A stretch of DNA of 15,209 nucleotides from an uncultured Chloroflexota bacterium (lineage in GTDB: Bacteria > Chloroflexota > Limnocylindria > Limnocylindrales > CSP1-4): contig CAIXZV010000522.1 of assembly GCA_903924005.1 (NCBI GenBank), forward strand, positions 1-15,209, written 5' to 3'. Below the pieces are notes generated by a model, which was given only the letters and a program-made list of their open reading frames with translations, was not told where the DNA came from and made no database searches. Made by a program: the position numbers and the translations under genes. Below, piece by piece: positions 1 to 6,498 of this stretch (position 1 is the stretch's first letter; each line of letters opens with the position of its first letter).

Positions 1-469
1 CGGCCACCGCCACGAGAGGATCGGCGGCGAGCCGCTGGCGCGGCGGACGGAGGGCGCCGAGCTCGTCCGCACCGCCTTCGTCGACCAGGAGATCGCGGGC
101 CTGCTGCCTGACGGGCGCCCGAACCGCGTCTCCGTCCGCGTCGCGACACCCGCGGCCCTCGTGATCCTCAAGGCGCTCGCGATGGGCCAGCGCGACAAGC
201 CCAAGGACGCCTACGACATCGACTACCTGCTCGGCCACATCGGCATCGGGGACGTGGCGGCCGGGATCATTACCATGGGCCACGTCGGATCCGTGATGAA
301 GGCCGCGGGCATCCTCGCGGACAAGTTCAGCTCGATCGACGCCATCGGGCCCGCCAGCGTCGCCCTTTACCGGAGATCACCGCTCGGGAGCCCGGAGGCC
401 GATCAGGTCAAGGCGCTGGCGTTCGCCCGCGTCGGCCAGCTGCTCCGGCGTCTCACCGCGGCGCCGTAG
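1..469 (+). CDS. Nucleotidyltransferase-like protein (AbiEii-type fold), C-terminal part, truncated at window edge
   Basis: The frame is open from base 2, so the gene begins upstream; about 155 residues are visible. The core signature is TPAALVILKALAMGQR followed by KPKDAYDIDYLL, a lysine helix and a Lys-Asp-x-x-Asp-Ile/Leu-x-x-Leu-Leu element. It resembles the C-terminal half of nucleotidyltransferase-like proteins related to the AbiEii/AbiGii toxin family. The tail contains a KFSSIDAIGPASVALY segment, which I recall from uncharacterised actinobacterial members. The catalytic Gly-Ser and Asp-x-Asp motifs would lie outside the window, so activity cannot be judged. It ends 13 bases before the stop of the convergent gene at 483. 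No cognate antitoxin is visible. It could be a stand-alone housekeeping or defence nucleotidyltransferase. The fold assignment is moderate; a toxin role is only inferred. Confidence 0.55.
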   Translation, partial: GHRHERIGGEPLARRTEGAELVRTAFVDQEIAGLLPDGRPNRVSVRVATPAALVILKALAMGQRDKPKDAYDIDYLLGHIGIGDVAAGIITMGHVGSVMKAAGILADKFSSIDAIGPASVALYRRSPLGSPEADQVKALAFARVGQLLRRLTAAP

Positions 470-482
470 ACCGCTCCGGGGA

Positions 483-743
483 TCACCGGCTCGCTCCTCG
501 GCGCTTCCGCGCCGACAGGTACGCCAGCCGCGTGAAGTACGCCCGCCTGGCCGCGTCGGCGCGGCGGAGGCGCTCGCGCTCGGGGAGGCGGCGCTCGGGA
601 TCCACCTCGTCGAGGAAGCGCTGGTTGAAGGCGCCCCGTGCCGCCTTCGTCGTCTCGCGCGGGTCGCGGCGGGCGTGGAGCGTGTAGGCGGCCATCCGGG
701 CGCGCATGACCCGCTCGGACGGGGTGAGCGACTCGCGCCTCAC
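483..743 (-). CDS. Small basic conserved protein downstream of the replication-relaxation gene
   Basis: An 86-residue protein starting with GTG at 743, whose start overlaps the TGA of the upstream gene in the sequence GTGA, a typical translational coupling arrangement. It opens RRESLTPSERVMRARMAA and ends in a run rich in Arg, Lys and Ala (AYFTRLAYLSARKRRGASR). The composition is strongly charged and helical, without a signal peptide or membrane segment. Similar short proteins (SLTPSER...RAR..AH.LHA... and RRADAARRAYF) are familiar to me as uncharacterised actinobacterial proteins, but I can name no function. The charge suggests nucleic-acid or protein contact, which is inference. A frame open much further upstream on this strand overlaps the neighbouring gene and is a GC-driven shadow; the coupled start is the best choice. 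Confidence 0.6.
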   Translation of the reverse strand: MRRESLTPSERVMRARMAAYTLHARRDPRETTKAARGAFNQRFLDEVDPERRLPERERLRRADAARRAYFTRLAYLSARKRRGASR

Positions 744-1675
744 CGGAGGGCCTCGGCGTGGTCCTCGGCGCCGCCGGTGCCCAGCAGCCGCAGCCACGCC
801 TCCGAGCCGACCGAGGTCGGGCAGCGTCGGGGCGCGGGGTCGGCGAGCAGGCCGCCGACGGTCGTCCGGCCGACGCCCGGGTTGAGGGCGACCAACGGCG
901 TGGCGAGCCCCCGCGCGCGCAGGTCCGGCAGCACCAGCGCCCAGGCCTTGCCCGCGAGGCCGGCGCGGACCGGCTTCGATCGCCCGATCGCGGCGAGGCG
1001 TGACGCCCGCTCCGGCGAGCCGACGACGAACACGAGGTCCCACGTCCTCGACCAGAGCGCCGTCTCGTAGCGCGCGAGCTTGTCGCGGATGACGGGGCCG
1101 CGCTCGGTGCTCTCGTCGATCTCGAGGCACAGGACGGCCGACCCCGTGGCCCCCTGGAGTGCGACGACGGCGTCCGGGTAGGTCTTGGGAAGGACGTCGT
1201 GGGCCATCATCTCGGTCAGCCATGCGGTCACGAGCGGCTCGGCGGCGTCGGGCGGCTGGGCCGCCAGAAGCGCGCACACCGTCTCGACGCCGTTGAGGCT
1301 GTGGCGGAGCTGCGTGCCGGCCCGCGAGCGGGTGAGCGGGTCGAAGTGCAGGCGACGCCGTCCGCGGGGCGAGACCCGGAACGCGAACGGGGCGCCCCCG
1401 CGGGTCGCGGGCGGCAGCACGGCCCGCTCGAGGTAGCCCGCGCTGTAGAGGGCGGCGAGCCGCTCCTGGGCCGTCTGGCGGCGGTGGTAGACGAGGGCGG
1501 TGAGCTGCGCGGTGGTGGCGACGTCGGCGCGGTACAGGATGCGCAGCGCGGCGTGGTCGCGCCAGGTGAGCAGGCCCGGGTCCACGATGGCCCGCGAGGG
1601 GGGTGCCGGCGCTGCGACGAAGGCGCCTATCACGGGTGTGTGGGGTCTCCGGCTTGGCGCTGCGTGGCGGAGCAC
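740..1675 (-). CDS. Replication-relaxation-like winged-helix protein
   Basis: 311 residues from a GTG at 1675, with a weak GGGA upstream; a GTG near 1632 is an alternative. Residues about 36-110 form a winged-helix pattern (LLTWRDHAALRILYRADVA, then TTAQLTALVYHRRQTAQERLAAL written in two pieces, ending in a Gly-Tyr-Leu-Glu-Arg turn). The middle has PDAVVAL near residue 167 followed by LCLEIDESTERG near 182-193, the Pro-Asp...Glu-x-Asp pattern of the nuclease-like half of the replication-relaxation family (Pfam Replic_Relax), with REKLARYE-like helix after it (here IRDKLARYETAL). The family is common on actinobacterial plasmids and integrative elements, with a poorly defined role in plasmid replication or nicking. 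No relaxase, FtsK/TraB or integrase is visible. It is the first gene of a two-gene minus-strand unit. Very high GC. Confidence 0.6.
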   Translation of the reverse strand: MLRHAAPSRRPHTPVIGAFVAAPAPPSRAIVDPGLLTWRDHAALRILYRADVATTAQLTALVYHRRQTAQERLAALYSAGYLERAVLPPATRGGAPFAFRVSPRGRRRLHFDPLTRSRAGTQLRHSLNGVETVCALLAAQPPDAAEPLVTAWLTEMMAHDVLPKTYPDAVVALQGATGSAVLCLEIDESTERGPVIRDKLARYETALWSRTWDLVFVVGSPERASRLAAIGRSKPVRAGLAGKAWALVLPDLRARGLATPLVALNPGVGRTTVGGLLADPAPRRCPTSVGSEAWLRLLGTGGAEDHAEALR

Positions 1676-1882
1676 GGATTCCCGTGCAGGGATCGGGGCG
1701 CCGAGCCGCGGCTCCCGGCCCCCTTCACCGCCCGGCGAGGGCCGACGGCAGGATGGAGCGGTCTGCTGTTCGTGCGCTGGACGTCAGTCATCATGTTCAG
1801 GGCGACCTCGTATAGGGACCTTGCGTACCCCGATTTCGACGGACTGGCTGCGTTCGGGCCCCCTACCCGGATCAGCCCCCGT

Positions 1883-1906
1883 GGGTCGTCACGCCTGGGA
1901 CGACCC
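1883..1906. repeat. Perfect 8-bp hairpin
   Basis: GGGTCGTC at 1883-1890 is the reverse complement of GACGACCC at 1899-1906, separated by an 8-base loop. No T-run follows on either strand, so a Rho-independent terminator is unlikely. The function is unknown; a structured RNA, protein-binding site or chance in GC-rich DNA are all possible. Confidence 0.4.
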
Positions 1907-2398
1907 GACCGGGCACCGACCGGTCAGTGGACCAGTCGCGGCGCCGGCGCCCTGCCGACGCCTGGGCACCGCCCGCGGCGGGCTGGAGCGTGGCTCCGGC
2001 CCCCCGCGACGAGCACCCGAGACGACCGACAGGGCGTCAGCCGCCGAGCCCCGAGCGTACGTCGTGCAAACGCAGACGCGGAGTGGAGGTGTGTACGACG
2101 CTGTGCACGCAGCACCACGCCCGGGGCTCCGAGGCCGAGGCCCGTCCGGCCGAGTTCGGCAGTCAAATGCCGGCCGTCGTCCAGCGGGTCAACCTTCCGC
2201 GGGGACCCGAGTCCCCCGGATGAGACAGCGGATCATCTCGGCGCAGCGGTCATGACCCTCGTCCTCGCCGGCGCCCGCTTCAGCGACGCGATCCTTGTCC
2301 TGGAGCAGCCAAGACAGGCGTTTAGGGCCGCCTGATCACCTAAGTGAACATCGTCCTGCGGTGCCCGTCTCACCGAACAGGATCGCGTTGTGGCTCGC

Positions 2399-2424
2399 GT
2401 GCGCGGTTCAAACCGGCCGCGCAC
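2399..2424. repeat. Perfect 8-bp hairpin with 10-base loop
   Basis: GTGCGCGG at 2399-2406 pairs with CCGCGCAC at 2417-2424 around the loop TTCAAACCGG. The loop resembles a tRNA T-loop and the right arm is followed by A after the C (CGCACCA), but the T-stem does not pair in the tRNA register, so I do not call a tRNA. There is no T-run. Confidence 0.4.
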
Positions 2425-2459
2425 CAACGGCTCCCGCGCGTCCGACCGCCTCACCCTAG

Positions 2460-3017
2460 ATCGGGCTGCCCACGGCCATTCGGGCGTCGGCGTACTGGCC
2501 CGTCGTTTGGCGAGGGTCACTCGCGCTTGCTGCATAGACCAGGCGGCGGCCGTGGCGAAGGCCGAGAGTCGCGTCGCTGGGATCGCCACCACCATCGAGC
2601 CGAGTTTTGGCGGCAGCGCCCCGCTGACGCCGTGTCCACTCCAGCCAGCGGGTGGCCGTCGGTCGAGCACATCGCGAGGATCACGAGGTCCTGCCCCAGT
2701 GACCCCGTCCCCGGGTCGCCCCTCGCCGCGAGCATGCCAGTCTTCGCGTCGTTGGGCACCGCGATCACGTGGACCCTGGCCCGGGTGCGAGTGCGCCGCC
2801 GACCGCCTGCTCGCCGCCACCGCGAGGGCGAACGCGATCTTGCCCGGTCCCACCGGGGCACCGAAGCCGAGGGCCTGCGACACCGGCACGGCCTCGAGCC
2901 CGGAACGTTGAGGCCCTGGCCCGAGAGGATCGGCGCCGCGGGGTACTGGCCCACGACCGCGTCGAGCGGCAGGCCCACCGGGTTACCGGGCGACACCCAC
3001 CGGCCGGCCGTATCGAA
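2460..3017 (-). pseudogene. Frameshifted relic of a SAF/CpaB-like protein
   Basis: Protein-like segments alternate between two minus-strand frames. Frame A from 3017 gives PVGLPLDAVVGQYPAAPILS then GQGLN, like the SAF domain of Flp-pilus CpaB proteins. Frame B from about 2898 gives EAVPVSQALGFGAPVGPG. Frame A again from about 2790 gives VHVIAVPNDAKTGMLAARG then LGQDLVILA. Frame B again from about 2640 gives LGSMVVAIPATRLSAFATAA then QQARVTLAKR. Together they read like consecutive parts of one ~180-residue protein joined by at least three frame changes. The N-terminus, including any membrane anchor, is missing, because the readable part starts immediately after the TGA of the gene at 3018. The pseudogene call is better supported than the family name. 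Sequencing errors in an otherwise intact gene are the main alternative, but the missing 5' end argues against that. Confidence 0.45.
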
Positions 3018-3893
3018 TCAGTTCGCGATCCCGTACTTCCGGAGAATTGACGCGAAAGTCCCGTCCTGAACGAGCGAGTTGAGCGCCGTTGTAACCGCAC
3101 TCTTGAGGTCAGCAGCACCCGCACCTGGCCGGATCACAATGACTTCCGAATCGGATGCCGTCGTCAATCCGTCGACTCGGACCAGCACGTCACCGTGCTG
3201 CTGCATCTCGTATCCCGCCAGCGGCGACGCCGCGAGGAAACCATCGACCGTGCCATCGGCGAGCGCAGCCAGGGCATCGGTATCGCTCGTGAATGACTGC
3301 GCCACGATCGGTGTGGAACACGCGCTGGAGAGCCCCCTACCGGTGTAGTCACCGGACCCGGCGATGATCGCCTCCTCAGCGGAGCCCCCAAGCGCCGCTA
3401 CCCGTTTGCCGCACAGGTCGTTGACCGCGGTGATGGTTCCTGTCTTCGCCTTCGCGACGAGAATGGCTTCGAAGATCTCGAGGTACGGCACGACCTCGAG
3501 CCCCGCTCCGAGGTTGCTCGATCCCCTGATTGCGGACACCGCCATGTCGCACCGGCCCGACTTGAGGGCCGCTGCGACCCCAGCAGTCGGTGTGTCAATC
3601 AGTCGCAGGACGAGTCCGACGCGCTGGGCAAGGACGCGCGCGAAATCGACGTCGGATCCGCCTGCTTCGCCATTGAAAAGCAGCTCCTGCGGCGGAGGCA
3701 GTTGGGCGTCGGAACAAACCAACAACGTGCCTGGCGTCACAAGGATCCCTGTGGGGACGGTGGCGACCGGGCTCGGGGTGACGGTCGGCACCGCAGGTCG
3801 CACGGATGGAGTGCAGGACACCGACACGGCGCACAGGACTGCCAACACCGTGAAGCGTCGAACGACAACACCGATTCTCATAGGCACGCTCAT
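3018..3893 (-). CDS. ABC transporter solute-binding lipoprotein, amino-acid type (SBP_bac_3 family)
   Basis: 291 residues. Residues 7-26 form a signal peptide ending at Cys27 in VSVSC, so it is probably a lipoprotein, although the lipobox is imperfect (Ser at -3). A Pro/Thr/Val-rich linker to about residue 52 tethers the domain. The body shows the family pattern: GGSDVDFARVLAQRVGL, ALKSGRCDMAVSAIRG, YLEIFEAILVAK, then DLCGKRVAALGGSAEE, and a final FASILRKYGI helix typical of family 3 solute-binding proteins, which bind polar amino acids outside the membrane. The two Cys of SGRCD and DLCGK are common in this subgroup. GAGG lies 11 bases before the first ATG (3893); a second ATG at 3881 is less well placed. 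It is the last gene of a three-gene minus-strand run, 81 bases after the PepSY gene. No permease or ATPase gene is nearby, so it may serve a remote transporter or act as a sensor. Confidence 0.85.
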   Translation of the reverse strand: MSVPMRIGVVVRRFTVLAVLCAVSVSCTPSVRPAVPTVTPSPVATVPTGILVTPGTLLVCSDAQLPPPQELLFNGEAGGSDVDFARVLAQRVGLVLRLIDTPTAGVAAALKSGRCDMAVSAIRGSSNLGAGLEVVPYLEIFEAILVAKAKTGTITAVNDLCGKRVAALGGSAEEAIIAGSGDYTGRGLSSACSTPIVAQSFTSDTDALAALADGTVDGFLAASPLAGYEMQQHGDVLVRVDGLTTASDSEVIVIRPGAGAADLKSAVTTALNSLVQDGTFASILRKYGIAN

Positions 3894-3974
3894 CGGAGAG
3901 CCAACCTCGTTTCGCGATGCATCGAGCGGCGGGGCCCGCAGGACCGCGAGCCCGCCGCGGTACGGACGCGCGAG

Positions 3975-4751
3975 CTACTGGTCGAACGGCAGACCAGTCT
4001 GTGCGTCAATCTCGACCACAATCCCCGGTGCACCCACTGACGTAGGCGTTACCGCGACCTCCCAGACGAGTACTTGATTGCCCGCTGCGTCAAAGGTCAC
4101 GCCCAGTCTCGGGCTCGGTGCGGATCCGCCCCCGACCTTCGCGATGGCGGTAGCCGTCGCCTGTTTCGCAGTTACCGTTGGGGGCGGCGGCGGGTTGTAC
4201 GGTCGCCGCACATCGACGAAGGAGAACACCGTGCCGGTGATTCCATCAACCTCCACCACTCGATAGTCAGGCAGCACGACGTTGCCGCTCATGCGCGTTA
4301 GGGTCACGGTGTAGCCGGGGGTGCCGCTCCCAGTTTCTGCGGCCACGCCGACACCAAACCCGTCGACGGGACTACCGATCGACTCAAGGAAGGCGAAGGC
4401 CGTTCTTGTCGCCTGGTCAGCGGTGATGGTTGTCGCACCGCCCGTTTCGGTGGGTACCGGCAATGTCAGCATCGTGACGTGCCCGTCGGAGACATCGACC
4501 GCGCCGGTGACGTCCGCGCCGGCGAACAAGTGCACGCGGACGCCCGGTCGGTCGGCGGTCCCCTGATAACTGAGGTGACGCTTGTCCGCAGGCAGGACAC
4601 GATCGAGTATCGCGCTCGCCTCGTCGCTCGAAACAACGATCGCCTTGTGTGGGTCGACCTTGTCTGGGGTTGCCGCAAAGGCACTCGCAACGAGGGTCGC
4701 GAGCGCCACGACGACAGCTGCCGGGATTGAGAGAAGGAGAACTCGCCTCAT
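3975..4751 (-). CDS. Secreted PepSY-repeat protein
   Basis: 258 residues from the ATG at 4751. I prefer it to the ATG at 4757 because AGGA at 4762-4759 lies 7 bases before it and only 1 base before the other. Residues 3-26 are a signal peptide ending AFA before ATPDK. Three repeat-like units follow: about 40-105; about 108-162 (ITADQATRTAFAFLE ... VVEVDGITGTVFSF); and about 190-256 (VTAKQATATAIAKV ... IVVEIDAQTG). A Pro-rich linker, YNPPPPPTV, separates the last two. The helix followed by V-V-E-V/I-D-x-x-T-G strand is the PepSY pattern, known from protease propeptides (such as M4) and stand-alone secreted proteins, where it is proposed to restrain proteases. The gene starts within a few bases of the stop of the caspase-like gene at 4761, so the two are probably co-translated. 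A role as inhibitor or partner of that protein is inference. Confidence 0.7.
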   Translation of the reverse strand: MRRVLLLSIPAAVVVALATLVASAFAATPDKVDPHKAIVVSSDEASAILDRVLPADKRHLSYQGTADRPGVRVHLFAGADVTGAVDVSDGHVTMLTLPVPTETGGATTITADQATRTAFAFLESIGSPVDGFGVGVAAETGSGTPGYTVTLTRMSGNVVLPDYRVVEVDGITGTVFSFVDVRRPYNPPPPPTVTAKQATATAIAKVGGGSAPSPRLGVTFDAAGNQVLVWEVAVTPTSVGAPGIVVEIDAQTGLPFDQ

Positions 4752-4760
4752 GTTCATGTC

Positions 4761-5543
4761 CTACGATCCGTATCCGGCTGGCTTGATTGTCGTAGTACCG
4801 CCGACGATGTACGGGTTATTGAATCCATACGGAAGGCCGCTCAAATGGAGATAGACCATATTCAATGCGGCATTTGCGGAATTCGATACAGTTGACCCGT
4901 TCTTCAGCGAAGAGAAGAAGGTGTCACTCCAATAGCCGGCCGCATCCGGCACGAAGTAGATCTCATGGGTGAAGCCGAGTGAGGAGTCAACGCCCTGGTC
5001 GCCCGTCGCCTCCTTGACGAGGTTCCCGGCATATGGTGATGTTGACAGGGCGTCAAGCCCTGTGTTGCACCCGAAGAACAGCATGAGCTTCATTTTGCTT
5101 AACTGGTGGTAGGGGAGGCTGTACAGGTACGCCTTGGGACCTTGACTGAAGTCAGGCGAGATCCCGACCTGGTTGTTGGCCACGACCGCCCCGATGGCCG
5201 GGGACGGCGGGCCACCCGTGGCGCCGTTCTCGATGGTGATCTGGCCCGGCATTGCGTGGCCGTACGCGACCCACACCGCATCATCCTGGGCCCAGCCGAC
5301 CCCGATCGACTGCGTGGCACTGGTGTTGTTGTCATCATCGAATGCGATGTAGCCCATGGCACCCAGATCGGCTACCGCCGTATCGGCATCGCCGCGCGGA
5401 TCAACAAAGGACCACATTGGGCCGCTCAAGACCTCGGCCCAAGGGGGGGTGTGGACGGTCGTCGCCTCCACCGTGAGCGGACTTGCCGCGACGACGAAGG
5501 CCACGATCGCGGTTAGTCCCGCGAACAGTCGTTTGTCTCGCAT
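4761..5543 (-). CDS. Secreted caspase-like (clan CD) candidate protein
   Basis: 260 residues. Residues 5-27 form a signal peptide (LFAGLTAIVAFVVAASPLTV, then EA). The mature part has no strict family match that I know, but two features recall caspase-like and CHAT proteins. VWVAYGHAMPG (His96) sits at the end of a strand, and KLMLFFGCNTG (Cys159) follows 63 residues later. After these come a GFTHEIYF strand and a helix WSDTFFSSLKNGSTVSNSA, matching the W..xFF..L..G.TV..A ending of CHAT-like domains. The usual His-Gly is His-Ala here, so activity is uncertain. GAGGGG at 5558-5553 lies 9 bases before the ATG. It is the first gene of the run caspase-like, PepSY, solute-binding protein, and has the lowest GC in the window (28 of 60 bases at 4861-4920). 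An unrelated secreted protein with a chance GCN motif is the alternative. Confidence 0.45.
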   Translation of the reverse strand: MRDKRLFAGLTAIVAFVVAASPLTVEATTVHTPPWAEVLSGPMWSFVDPRGDADTAVADLGAMGYIAFDDDNNTSATQSIGVGWAQDDAVWVAYGHAMPGQITIENGATGGPPSPAIGAVVANNQVGISPDFSQGPKAYLYSLPYHQLSKMKLMLFFGCNTGLDALSTSPYAGNLVKEATGDQGVDSSLGFTHEIYFVPDAAGYWSDTFFSSLKNGSTVSNSANAALNMVYLHLSGLPYGFNNPYIVGGTTTIKPAGYGS

Positions 5544-6427
5544 GTGTGGATACCCCTCGGATGTGGTGCGCGTGGCGACGCGCTTTCATTGCGCAGGGGC
5601 CGAGGTTCACATTTCGTGAGGTCGACCACGTGACCAAGTCACCTGCGCTGGCGCGATCATCAGTTTGCTGACGCGCGAACGCCGCTACGTATCGCGCACG
5701 CCACCACCCCCCTTCGTCGACGACCGGTTCCCTCTACCAAGCCCTCACAGGTTGGCGTGCAGACAACCGGGTCCATGTAGTACCGGATGGCGGTCGAGCC
5801 GTCATGGTTGTCGACCGTCTAGGAGTACTCGGACTGTCGCACTTCGCCAGTCTGCCGGTGCGTTGTGCGTTCGGCTCGGTCCCGGATTTGCGAGACCTCG
5901 CCCCTGCGCGGCAGTGAGGCGACCTTCACGGTTGGGATAGCTCGCAGTCAAGTGACAGACGTCACATTGTCAGCAGGAGCAACCTGTCAGCCGATCACGA
6001 CCGGCGACTCCACCCGCGGTGTTGGTGATCTCGACCCTGAACGGGACGGGGTGGTCTCGGACGGGGTGCCTTCGGGCGCGAGGAAAGCACCGAGTACTCA
6101 CAGCGCCCGACCACGTGCGCGGTTACCGTGGCGGTGAACCCGCCGGCGCGGTAGGGGGTGAGTGGTGGCGAGGCGGTCGGGCGCGGCCGAGTCCGCGCTG
6201 CGTGCGCCGGCGCGAGTGTGACCCCACGTCAGCGTGGAATCCTAGTCTGTGGTCCCTCGCCGAATCGGGTACCAGCCCTACCGCATTCCTCGGGCGCTCA
6301 CCAACACAGTTGCGCGCGAACCGGTTATGCGCTGACGGCCCGTTATCACGCTCTCGCGTGCAACGCCAGATTCGACTCTTGTCAGGCGATCCGTGCAGGG
6401 ATGCCCAAGATCAGAGCACAGCGCTCG
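5544..6427. other. Gene-poor stretch with possible coding relics
   Basis: No intact gene is recognisable on either strand. It must contain the promoter of the minus-strand run starting at 5543, but I see no convincing -35/-10 pair. On the minus strand, 5818-5705 reads TVDNHDGSTAIRYYMDPVVC and then TPTCEGL, which looks protein-like but is preceded by a stop, so it may be a decayed fragment. Small 5-bp stem-loops lie at 6224-6237 (CCACG-TCAG-CGTGG) and 6347-6360 (CACGC-TCTC-GCGTG), neither with a T-run. Confidence 0.4.
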
Positions 6428-6477
6428 GGAACGGGAGACTTGGAAGGCTGCCGCTCTGCCAACTGAGCTACTCCCGC
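6428..6477 (-). pseudogene. tRNA-Gly(UCC) relic with internal deletion
   Basis: Reading the minus strand from 6477, there is a complete tRNA 5' half. It has acceptor GCGGGAG, TA, D-stem GCTC/GAGC with loop AGTTGGCA, anticodon 5' strand GCAGC, and loop CTTCCAA with anticodon TCC at 6444-6442. At that point the tRNA should continue with GCTGC, the variable loop and the T-arm. Instead it jumps to GT and then CTCCCGT at 6437-6431, which pairs with the acceptor strand over 7 bp (one G-U), followed by T, CC. So the two ends of a tRNA-Gly are present and about 25 internal bases, including the T-arm, are missing. It lies 21 bases past the stop of the oxidoreductase gene on the same strand. It should not work as a tRNA. 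An intron is unlikely because no second half is found downstream. Confidence 0.75.
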
Positions 6478-6498
6478 TCGGCAGCTAGCGCGCGGCGC

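Larger units (their letters stand above)
1676..2459. other. Stretch without a recognisable gene
   Basis: All six frames contain only low-complexity Arg, Pro, Gly and Ala-rich translations typical of non-coding GC-rich DNA, and no frame shows a family I recognise on either strand. Two GC-rich perfect 8-bp hairpins lie here and are listed separately. The stretch continues into a decayed gene on the minus strand beyond 2460, so part of it may be relic coding sequence too eroded to identify. Confidence 0.5.

Noticed and set aside
1199..2335. 378-codon open frame on the plus strand
   Set aside because: The first part is opposite the replication-relaxation gene and the rest is low-complexity Arg/Pro/Gly sequence without any domain; typical of non-coding GC-rich DNA.
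2399..2424. Apparent tRNA 3' end (T-loop-like GGTTCAAACC and CGCACCA)
   Set aside because: The 5-bp T-stem does not pair in the right register and no 5' acceptor, D-arm or anticodon arm lies upstream; only a hairpin is supported.
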